Virus record (IMG/VR): IMGVR_UViG_3300025853_000605
Coordinates: 1-25,000 of that record
Length of the DNA: 25,000 nt
From: a virus
Direction: 5' to 3' (one strand)
Shown here: positions 16,333-22,181 of the stretch, piece by piece
How the letters are laid out: each line of letters opens with the position of its first letter
Numbering within the stretch: position 1 is the stretch's first letter
Position numbers and translations under genes: made by a program
Notes under the pieces: generated by a model
Databases searched by the model: none
The model's input: the letters and a program-made list of their open reading frames with translations, nothing else
Told to the model about the DNA's origin: nothing

Positions 16333-16444
16333 CTAGTGTTTCCACCGTAATGCGTATCACTCCGTGTTCTTTCATCCATAGTAGTGCCATCCTGGCTATC
16401 GCTCTTGCTTGCTTTGGGTATGTGACGATGTGTGTAATCTTCAT
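16301..16444 (-). CDS. Short coupled ORF, 47 aa
   Basis: A 47-residue reading frame, MKITHIVTYPKQARAIARMA..., filling the gap between exonuclease and HNH genes. Its ATG overlaps the exonuclease stop (ATGA), GGGAG lies upstream within the exonuclease end, and it ends inside the start of the HNH gene. The composition is mixed beta/alpha with a C-terminal strand (GVIRITVETLDEQEG). No family is recognised. The coupling at both ends and the absence of any other explanation for the interval support it as a real small gene. Confidence 0.6.
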   Translation of the reverse strand: MKITHIVTYPKQARAIARMALLWMKEHGVIRITVETLDEQEGTKDTQ

Positions 16445-17166
16445 GCTGGAAACTCCCACATCTGTCCAGCTTCACGCCTAATCCATAGCTGTCTCCCCTG
16501 TCGTAGTAGCCAGTCGTCTAGTATTTCCTCCTTCTCGTCAACGCACATGCCCACCTTGTCAAAGGCTTGAGAGTATACGTCACGTACGTAGGCGTACATC
16601 TCAGCGGGATCAAACATATCTTCAATAGGATCAAGCAGCGTGCGCGTAGCTTTCTGGCCCAAGCGCTTGAACAGTCCGGGGATATTGTCCGTAGCGTCGC
16701 CAGTCAGTAGCTGCTTGTAAAAGAAACGGTCTGCATCTTCCGGTGACACGTTGAATAACTCCCTACGCCTCCAGTTCCAGTGCCAGCCGGGAACGCCGTA
16801 CAGGTCTTTGTCCAGCGTTGCGATTCCGTGCCCGTGCTGGTACGCCATGTACCCAAGCTTGTCGTCTGCTTCCTCGCCGTGCACAAGCTCAGCGCCCAAA
16901 GAGTCAATCATGTACTCCTTGAGCGCTGCGAAGTGTGCGGGCTTATCTGACTTCCGTGTGCCCTTGTAGGGGTAGGTATCGCAGCCGTACTGCAGCCGGT
17001 AGTTACCGTCCCCTGTCAGGTAGATTTCAGCACCCTCCGCCCCAAGCTGTTGCATAATCTGCTCGCAGACGGAGCGTGCTGAACGACAGGCAAAGGCAAT
17101 GGGGTCATCCTTGGCGGCGAACGCCACGCTATACAGAATGATGTCGCCGTCCAGACCCCAGCGCAT
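16441..17166 (-). CDS. 5'-3' exonuclease, T7 gp6-like FEN family, 241 aa
   Basis: Probable 5'-3' exonuclease that degrades host DNA to nucleotides and removes primers. Metal-site motifs run in order: LDGD (D6, D8), YKGTRKSDKP near 67-76 (the arch lysine/arginine), HGEEADD (E98-D102), ATLDKDL (D119, D121) and LTGDATDNIPG (D157, D160), the last being the helix-hairpin-helix-linked motif of this superfamily. T7 gp6 is 300 residues, so this is a shorter form. The start overlaps the SSB stop (TAATG). Grouping with SSB mirrors the T7 DNA-metabolism block. Confidence 0.88.
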   Translation of the reverse strand: MRWGLDGDIILYSVAFAAKDDPIAFACRSARSVCEQIMQQLGAEGAEIYLTGDGNYRLQYGCDTYPYKGTRKSDKPAHFAALKEYMIDSLGAELVHGEEADDKLGYMAYQHGHGIATLDKDLYGVPGWHWNWRRRELFNVSPEDADRFFYKQLLTGDATDNIPGLFKRLGQKATRTLLDPIEDMFDPAEMYAYVRDVYSQAFDKVGMCVDEKEEILDDWLLRQGRQLWIRREAGQMWEFPA

Positions 17167-17612
17167 TACAGCACCTCAGCCATTGCGTCTTCGTCAGACG
17201 TTACTTCAGGCTGTACCAGCTCTTCAACAGCCATGCTAACCAGCGACGGACGAATCACACCGTCACGTCCCTTGTACGCCTTAACCTTAGCGCGCACGAT
17301 GGAGCCGTAGCCGATCTCGCGGGGGTCGCCCTCAAACGGAATCTTGCCATCAGACTCAAACAAGATTTTGAAACGTCCGTTATTGTCAATCGGATACTGC
17401 GACTTGCATTCAATGAACTTGCCACGTGCGTACTTATCGTCGGGCTTTTGCTTAAGCTCAACGCCTAACTCTTCCAGCCGCTCAATAGCACGCTCGCTAA
17501 GGTTGGTGAGTTGCACGCCGTACTTGCCGGTGGGTGCGCCGCGATAGGTAATCTCGTCAATCAGGGACGGGAAGCTAACGGTAGCGCGGAGAGAAACGAT
17601 TTGATTTTCCAT
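17166..17612 (-). CDS. Single-stranded DNA-binding protein, gp2.5-like, 148 aa
   Basis: Probable ssDNA-binding protein. The beta-rich body includes ATVSFPSLIDEITYRGAPTG and the OB-fold-like end GSIVRAKVKAYKGRDG-type strands (here YGSIVRAKVKAYKGRDGVIR), followed by an acidic tail (QPEVTSDEDAMAEVL). Such a tail on phage SSBs contacts polymerase and helicase. T7 gp2.5 is 232 residues; this is shorter but has the same plan and sits just ahead of the exonuclease. AAGGAA lies six bases before the ATG. A dedicated promoter at 17659-17687 would drive it and the downstream genes. The assignment is from fold pattern and context, without a diagnostic motif. Confidence 0.7.
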   Translation of the reverse strand: MENQIVSLRATVSFPSLIDEITYRGAPTGKYGVQLTNLSERAIERLEELGVELKQKPDDKYARGKFIECKSQYPIDNNGRFKILFESDGKIPFEGDPREIGYGSIVRAKVKAYKGRDGVIRPSLVSMAVEELVQPEVTSDEDAMAEVL

Positions 17613-17634
17613 GTTTAGTTCCTTGTCAGTGATC

Positions 17635-17651
17635 CGGTCGTTCTTTGACCG
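17635..17651 (-). other. Short leader hairpin ahead of SSB gene
   Basis: On the minus strand CGGTC-AAAGAAC-GACCG forms a 5-bp stem with a 7-nt loop. It begins within a base or two of the start point expected from the -10 at 17659-17664, so it would lie at the extreme 5' end of the mRNA. Such structures can protect phage transcripts, but five base pairs is weak support. Confidence 0.35.
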
Positions 17652-17658
17652 TGACTAT

Positions 17659-17687
17659 ATTTTCTCATAAGTGGCTTGAAATGTCAA
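17659..17687 (-). promoter_or_regulatory. Sigma70-like promoter for SSB-exonuclease unit
   Basis: Minus strand: -35 TTGACA (17687-17682, perfect), 17-base spacer, TGA extension, -10 GAAAAT (17664-17659). The TGA stop of the upstream HNH gene is inside the -35. It lies in the 71-bp gap ahead of the SSB gene. It shares the ATGA(T/G)AAAAT element with the other two gap promoters. Confidence 0.7.
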
Positions 17688-18187
17688 GCGGCTAATACAA
17701 AATTTCCGTGGTTTTTATGAAATCCAAAGTGCTGCTCAGCTTTCTTACGCACAGCTATGGCTTCATCAAGGTCTTCATAGTAGCCTAAAAAGATTTCGTT
17801 ACGATTAATTTTAATCCTAACGCGGTACTTTCCATTGTGTATATCAATACCGGGAATGCCTGTTTTGTTTGTTTTATAAAGACGCATGTTCCTTGAGTTT
17901 TCTAGTGAGCTAACAAGCCGTAAGTTTTTGATTCGGTTGTCTGCTCTATTGCCGTTAATGTGGTCGATGTACATATTTTTTGGGTCTTGTCCATATACCC
18001 ACATCCATATCAGGCGAGAAGTTTTATACAGTACCCCATCTATACGTGAGTTTCTGTAGCTAGCAGACAGCATGGGTTTTGCTTTTCTTGTTCCTGTTTT
18101 GGTTTTACGTACAAACGCCCCGGTGTCTTGGTTGTAATCGTACAGCTCACGGAGCAGCTCTTGTGAAGGTAACGGTCTGGTTTTCAT
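17684..18187 (-). CDS. HNH homing endonuclease with AP2 DNA-binding domain, 167 aa
   Basis: Free-standing homing-type nuclease. The N-terminal part contains YDYNQDTGAFVRKTKTG and RIDGVLYKTSRLIWMWVYG; the HNH core is YIDHINGNRADNRIKNLRLV (H76, N84, N88). An AP2-like domain follows at about 109-155 (TGIPGIDIHNGKYRVRIKIN ... FLGYYEDLDEAIAVRKKAE). Base composition is distinct: 30% GC at 17761-17820 and 42% at 17881-17940, against 57% in a sample of the neighbouring polymerase gene (18601-18660). It begins inside the polymerase stop (TGATG overlap) and lies immediately downstream of the polymerase gene, a classic location for such elements. It is likely a mobile passenger. Confidence 0.88.
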   Translation of the reverse strand: MKTRPLPSQELLRELYDYNQDTGAFVRKTKTGTRKAKPMLSASYRNSRIDGVLYKTSRLIWMWVYGQDPKNMYIDHINGNRADNRIKNLRLVSSLENSRNMRLYKTNKTGIPGIDIHNGKYRVRIKINRNEIFLGYYEDLDEAIAVRKKAEQHFGFHKNHGNFVLAA

Positions 18188-19827
18188 CAGTGTGTCTCAC
18201 TCCAGTTGTTTCCAATTTTGTATTCACCGTCCAGCGGACAGCGCAACTTTAGCTTACGTCCTGCCTCCCTTATCGCGTTACGGAACACTGCGCCTACTTG
18301 CTGCGCATACTCTTCAGGCACCTCTACCTGAAACTCGTCATGCACTTGGGCCACCAGCTTGTATGGGTAGCCGTAGCGCTTCAGCTTTTGCGTGGCAATT
18401 ACTAGCGCTTGCTTCATTACGATAGCGCCAGCAGATTGCAGCAAGGTGTTGAGTGCTGCATGTTCGCTGCGTATCAGCACACGGCGCCCGTCAAGCCCTG
18501 GAAGAGAGCCGCTAATGCCTTGCCTAGCCACCTTGTTAATCAGCCGTGAAAGGGCAGGCAGGCTGTCTAGGAAGCGTTGCTTGAGTTGTGCACCCTTGCG
18601 TGACGAGCCGCCTACAATGCTACCAATCTTGGCGTCACCGGCACCGTACAGGAACGCATAGATAAACGTCTTGGCTTGGGGCCTAGTGTCCAGCCCCGCT
18701 GCCTGCTGATTGTAGGTGTGGATGTCTCCGTTAAGGATCAGGTCCGTATATTTAGCATCGTCCATGTAGTGGGCTAACATGCGCAGCTCAAGGCCGCTAG
18801 CGTCAATGCCGACAAGCTTGCTGCCCTCAGGCGCAACGAAGCACTGGCGGTACAGAGAGTCGCTAGGTATCTGTGCCATGTTAGGTGAGCTGTGTGTCAT
18901 ACGGCCCGTCACGGCACCGCACGTGTTGACACGGCCATGGATACGCCCGCTGTCTTGCACAGCATCAAGCCAGGACTTGAGCATACCGTAGCGCTTCTGC
19001 AGCGTAAGATACTCAAGGACTAGTACGGCTTCCGGTACGTGTTCGTTCTGCTTGAGCGTAGTCTCGTCCACCTTGGGCTTACCGCTGGGCGTAGTGTCAC
19101 GCCACACGGCACCCTTCTGGGCCAGACGCTCCGCCACTTGCTGACGCGAAGCTACGTTGAACACAGTTACACGGTCCTTGAGTTGCTTACCAGTCTTCTC
19201 AGACCAGCGCTCCTCAATGATGGGCGGGAAGATAGCCTGCAGCTCTTCCTCAATCTCACGCATGCGCTGCTCATGCTCGCAGTACAGGTTGCATGCGGTG
19301 GGAAAGTCAAAGGCAAAGCCGTTGGCAATCTGCTGCACCGTAGCCTCAGCGACAGCATGCTCAAGGTCACGGCACTGCTGACTGAAGTCCTGCCGATCTA
19401 GCTCTGCGACGATGTGTTCATACACGTCCCAGTTAGCACGGCAGTCTTGCAGGCAGTAGCGGATCATGTCGTCCGTAAGGCCCTTGTCGAAGTCGGTAAC
19501 GTCGAAGTCTTGCTTCAGTTCTTTACCGGCCCGCAGCGCCCAAGCTTTCAGAGAGTGTCCGCCCTCAGCAGGGGGGTTTAGTAAGCGGCCCATGACGAGA
19601 GTGTCATGGACCTTTCCTTCCCATGCCCAGCCCCAGACGCGCTCTAGAACCGGAAGGTCAAAGGCCAGCAGGTTGTGGCCGATGATGGTGTCAACGCCGC
19701 GTAGAGCGTCCCGCAATGCGGATGACGTGGTGCAGGATACGGCTTCGTTCCGTTCTGGTAGGTATACGCCCGCCATCCAGATCGTGTCGTGCGCTAGGTT
19801 CGTTTCGATGTCCACTACTGCTTTCAT
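18187..19827 (-). CDS. Family A DNA polymerase with 3'-5' exonuclease, 546 aa
   Basis: Replicative DNA polymerase. Proofreading domain: DIET (D6, E8), HNLLAFD (D57), and YCLQD (Y124, D128). Polymerase domain: motif A GIDASGLELR (D342), motif B RPQAKTFIYAFLYGAG (R382, K386, Y390), motif C QVHDEF (H496, D497, E498). The residue equivalent to E. coli Pol I F762 is tyrosine (Y390), as in T7. At 546 residues it is shorter than T7 gp5 (704), and I see no room for the thioredoxin-binding insert. AGGAG lies eight bases before the ATG. Upstream are a strong promoter and a palindromic leader; downstream a homing endonuclease is coupled. No key residue is missing. Confidence 0.93.
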   Translation of the reverse strand: MKAVVDIETNLAHDTIWMAGVYLPERNEAVSCTTSSALRDALRGVDTIIGHNLLAFDLPVLERVWGWAWEGKVHDTLVMGRLLNPPAEGGHSLKAWALRAGKELKQDFDVTDFDKGLTDDMIRYCLQDCRANWDVYEHIVAELDRQDFSQQCRDLEHAVAEATVQQIANGFAFDFPTACNLYCEHEQRMREIEEELQAIFPPIIEERWSEKTGKQLKDRVTVFNVASRQQVAERLAQKGAVWRDTTPSGKPKVDETTLKQNEHVPEAVLVLEYLTLQKRYGMLKSWLDAVQDSGRIHGRVNTCGAVTGRMTHSSPNMAQIPSDSLYRQCFVAPEGSKLVGIDASGLELRMLAHYMDDAKYTDLILNGDIHTYNQQAAGLDTRPQAKTFIYAFLYGAGDAKIGSIVGGSSRKGAQLKQRFLDSLPALSRLINKVARQGISGSLPGLDGRRVLIRSEHAALNTLLQSAGAIVMKQALVIATQKLKRYGYPYKLVAQVHDEFQVEVPEEYAQQVGAVFRNAIREAGRKLKLRCPLDGEYKIGNNWSETH

Positions 19828-19900
19828 TCGGCTGTCTCCTTAGCCTACTTAGCTCTTCTTGTTCTTGCAATGCGATTACGTAGTCACCCATTCTACTCAT
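19691..19900 (-). CDS. Small ORF in polymerase leader, 69 aa, overlapping polymerase start
   Basis: From ATG 19900, preceded by a strong AAAGGAG, a frame reads MSRMGDYVIALQEQEELSRL... and continues for 136 bases into the polymerase gene in another frame. The first ~26 residues look like a genuine amphipathic helix. The remainder (HRNEPSARHDLDGGRIPTRT) looks like an out-of-frame reading of the exonuclease domain, so the protein may be real with a low-complexity tail, or the frame may act as a leader coupling ribosomes to the polymerase start. It is the first gene after the palindrome. No family is recognised. Confidence 0.5.
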   Translation of the reverse strand: MSRMGDYVIALQEQEELSRLRRQPNESSSGHRNEPSARHDLDGGRIPTRTERSRILHHVIRIAGRSTRR

Positions 19901-19920
19901 AGTGTACTCCTTTACGCTGG

Positions 19921-19990
19921 CGTTATGCTACGTTACGGCCTAACTAATAATGGTATTGCTGTATTAGGTTTGCCGTAACGCTACATAACG
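19921..19990. repeat. 70-bp imperfect palindrome in polymerase leader
   Basis: Two 29-base arms (19921-19949 and 19962-19990) around a 12-base centre match in about 23 of 29 positions when one is reverse-complemented. The outer parts pair perfectly in blocks (CGTTATG and CGTTACGGC with their complements). It lies in the largest gap of the leftward module. The promoter at 19996-20025 would start transcription at about 19988-19990, at the very edge of the palindrome, so the whole structure would be the 5' end of the polymerase mRNA. Confidence 0.75.
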
Positions 19991-19995
19991 ATATT

Positions 19996-20025
19996 ATTTT
20001 ATCATGCCAGCATGGTGTGTGTCAA
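19996..20025 (-). promoter_or_regulatory. Sigma70-like promoter for DNA polymerase unit
   Basis: Minus strand: -35 TTGACA (20025-20020, perfect), 18-base spacer, TGA extension, -10 TAAAAT (20001-19996). The RNR stop codon TGA is embedded in the -35. It precedes the palindrome, the small ORF and the polymerase gene. Confidence 0.78.
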
Positions 20026-21932
20026 GCACCAGAGCCAACAACTTCACAAACACCGCCAGTGCAGGCCAGCTCTTGGCTTCCGGTGGTGGTGTCGCCACGC
20101 TCAAAGGCAGGCAGAGCAGCCCAGTCAATCTCAGGCATGTGAGCAGACAGCTCCTTGTACTCCTGCTCCGTAAGCTCCTGATAGGGCGCCTGACGGTACG
20201 TGCCGTTGTCGTAGGGCAGCAGGGAGATACCAGACATGATGTCCCAGTTGTCCCAAATCCATTGACACACAGCGAAGAACTCGTCCTCCTTGTAGTACAC
20301 AGTGATGGACGGCTTGTGTTCGCACCAGTGTAGCTGATACTGTTTCCAGACTTCAAGCTGTCCGATAGCGCCAACATCGTTACGGAAGATGGAGGTCTTC
20401 GGTGCTTCAATCGGGAAGCTGAACACGGTGGTGGTGTCAGGCTTCATGACGCACGCCTCATACGGTACACCCTGAGCGCGCAGGAAGTCCGTCATCGGGT
20501 CTTTGTTATCCTGGCGCACCGTGCGTACGTAGTACCGTGAGTAGTTGGGGTGAATGCCTGACGCACACAGCGCAAGCTGGCTCACCGTACCGCTTGGCTT
20601 AACGCACGTGATGGCAGCAGCAGGGTTGATCTCAAGGCTCTCAGCCCACTGCTTGTTCACGTTGATGGCACGCTTACGCATTACGGTCAGCCACTCTTCA
20701 AGCTTCTTGTTACCCTTGCTGCCGTTGAGCACGGGGTGGTCCATGAGGCCCGTCAAGCTGACGCCAAGCAGCGCTTCCTCCTCGCAATTCTTCTTCCACA
20801 CAGAGCGGAGGTAGCGGAAGTTAGTGAGCGTAGCCTGCAGCGTACCGAAAGCCGTAGCGATCTCAACCTTATCAAGCAGTTGGTCAAGCGTATCGGTGGA
20901 GCGTACGATCACTTCACTCAGGTTGCAGAACTCCGCAGGGCGTAGCAGGATTTCACTGCACGGGTTACACCCAAAGGCTGCGGTGTTGTCCCGCCGTCCG
21001 TTACGCCCCGCAATGTTGCGTGCTGCTTCCCGCGAGAAGATACCGCGCTCACCTGAATAGCTTTCATACAACGCTTTCATCTCGCTCATGAAGAACGGGA
21101 AGTCAGGCTTCTCGTCGTACACTGCGCTGTTGTTAGCCAAGGCACGCTGGCCGTTACGCTCCCACCACTGCCCAGACTTGGCTGCCTGCATGCGGTCAGA
21201 CACAGGGCTTGACAGACTGATTAGGGCAGACCGGCGCACGCCGCCCACCACCACGATCTCAGCGATCTTACAGCAAATGTCATGGCACTCTAGGTCCGTG
21301 AGCTTCCTGCCCGCAGCGCCCTTGAACACGTCCACAAGGAAGCGGTGCAAGTCTTCCAGCGGCTCCGGCCCAGACGCCCTGCCACCAAAGGTCTTGAGCC
21401 GTGCGCCAGCGGGTCGTACCTGGGAGTAGTCAAGCTTGGGCACCTCGCCAGCGTAGAGCATGGCGATTAGCTGCCGCGTACTCTTAGCCCAGCCAATCTT
21501 GCTGTCCGCTACGACAATGGTGGTGTCCGTATCGGCAAACTCTTCGGCCACGACAGGCAGCTTCTTGACTTCCTCACGCTCTACGCTGAAGCCTACGCCC
21601 GTGCCGCAGAGCAAGATGTACATCAGCTCGTCAAAAGCTTTCGGGTCGTTGATCGCAAGGTAGGCGCAGTTGAAGCCAGCCACGTTGTCACGGTCCAGCG
21701 CAGGGCCAGCCGTCATGAGGGCGCGCATGCTGGGCACTACGTCAAGGTCATGGATAGCTTTCTTGAAGCGCTTGGCTTCGTTGCTGCTGACCATACCCTT
21801 GTCTTTCCAGTAGTTGACGTAGCGGTTGACCGTCTCGTCCCACGTCTCGCGGCGCTGCTCGTCATCCAGCCAGCGAGCGTAGCGACTAGCGTGGATGAAC
21901 GCGCTGTAGCTTGGGTTGCTTGTCGGAATCAT
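20022..21932 (-). CDS. nrdJ: Class II (adenosylcobalamin-dependent) ribonucleotide reductase, 636 aa
   Basis: Reduces ribonucleotides, probably triphosphates, to deoxyribonucleotides using a radical generated from adenosylcobalamin. Key residues align in spacing with the monomeric Lactobacillus-type enzyme: a first active-site cysteine in GFNCAYLA (C89), the radical cysteine and glutamate in NPCSE (C325, E327), the partner cysteine 11 residues later (C336), the PSGTVS loop (~446-451), and a C-terminal redox pair CTGGVC (C624, C629) five residues apart. No small subunit is encoded nearby, as expected. The ATG at 21932 has AGGAG upstream and overlaps the small coiled-coil gene. Activity would depend on cobalamin in the host. 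The stop lies inside the polymerase promoter. Confidence 0.92.
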   Translation of the reverse strand: MIPTSNPSYSAFIHASRYARWLDDEQRRETWDETVNRYVNYWKDKGMVSSNEAKRFKKAIHDLDVVPSMRALMTAGPALDRDNVAGFNCAYLAINDPKAFDELMYILLCGTGVGFSVEREEVKKLPVVAEEFADTDTTIVVADSKIGWAKSTRQLIAMLYAGEVPKLDYSQVRPAGARLKTFGGRASGPEPLEDLHRFLVDVFKGAAGRKLTDLECHDICCKIAEIVVVGGVRRSALISLSSPVSDRMQAAKSGQWWERNGQRALANNSAVYDEKPDFPFFMSEMKALYESYSGERGIFSREAARNIAGRNGRRDNTAAFGCNPCSEILLRPAEFCNLSEVIVRSTDTLDQLLDKVEIATAFGTLQATLTNFRYLRSVWKKNCEEEALLGVSLTGLMDHPVLNGSKGNKKLEEWLTVMRKRAINVNKQWAESLEINPAAAITCVKPSGTVSQLALCASGIHPNYSRYYVRTVRQDNKDPMTDFLRAQGVPYEACVMKPDTTTVFSFPIEAPKTSIFRNDVGAIGQLEVWKQYQLHWCEHKPSITVYYKEDEFFAVCQWIWDNWDIMSGISLLPYDNGTYRQAPYQELTEQEYKELSAHMPEIDWAALPAFERGDTTTGSQELACTGGVCEVVGSGA

Positions 21933-22047
21933 TTACTTCTCCTTTGTTGAAATACATACGCTCTAGTTTGTCAAGCTTTTTAGACACTTGGTCTAGTAAT
22001 CTTTCCAGCTCCTCGACACGAAGTGCTGAGGCGGGGGTCTGTCGCAT
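21886..22047 (-). CDS. Small coiled-coil protein overlapping RNR start, 53 aa
   Basis: From ATG 22047 with a strong GGAGG seven bases upstream, a 53-residue frame reads MRQTPASALRVEELERLLDQ... and has a regular heptad series (V11, L14, L18, V21, L25, L28, Y32), indicating a dimeric coiled coil. Its end overlaps the first 47 bases of the RNR gene in another frame; its start overlaps the DUF1289-like gene by 55 bases. No family is recognised. The good ribosome site, the perfect heptads and the filling of an otherwise empty stretch support a real gene. A regulatory or scaffolding role near RNR is a guess. Confidence 0.62.
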   Translation of the reverse strand: MRQTPASALRVEELERLLDQVSKKLDKLERMYFNKGEVNDSDKQPKLQRVHPR

Positions 22048-22181
22048 CCTAATTCCTCCATAATTTGTTCACGCTGCTCGTCGGTGTATCGTGACCAGCG
22101 CACAATTTGCTCCTTGGTTCTACCGCAGCCAGTGCATCTGTCCCCCATCAGCTCACACTCGCTGCGACACGGTGACTTCAC
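21993..22181 (-). CDS. DUF1289-like cysteine-rich protein, 62 aa
   Basis: The N-terminal half fits the DUF1289 pattern: MKSPCRSECELMGDRCTGCG, then RTKEQIVRWSRYTDEQREQI. Four cysteines (C5, C9, C16, C19) could bind zinc or an iron-sulfur cluster; bacterial members are often labelled predicted Fe-S proteins without experimental function. It starts at GTG 22181, overlapping the primase-helicase stop (GTGA), so translation is coupled. The last ~15 residues overlap the next small gene. Carriage by a phage between helicase and RNR hints at a replication or redox accessory role, which is inference. Confidence 0.78.
   Translation of the reverse strand: MKSPCRSECELMGDRCTGCGRTKEQIVRWSRYTDEQREQIMEELGCDRPPPQHFVSRSWKDY

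Noticed and set aside
21947-21974. TTGACA on the minus strand ahead of the RNR gene as a fourth promoter
   Set aside because: No acceptable -10 follows at 16-18 bases (sequence near TTTCAA), it lacks the ATGATAAAAT element of the other three, and it lies inside the coiled-coil ORF rather than in a gap.
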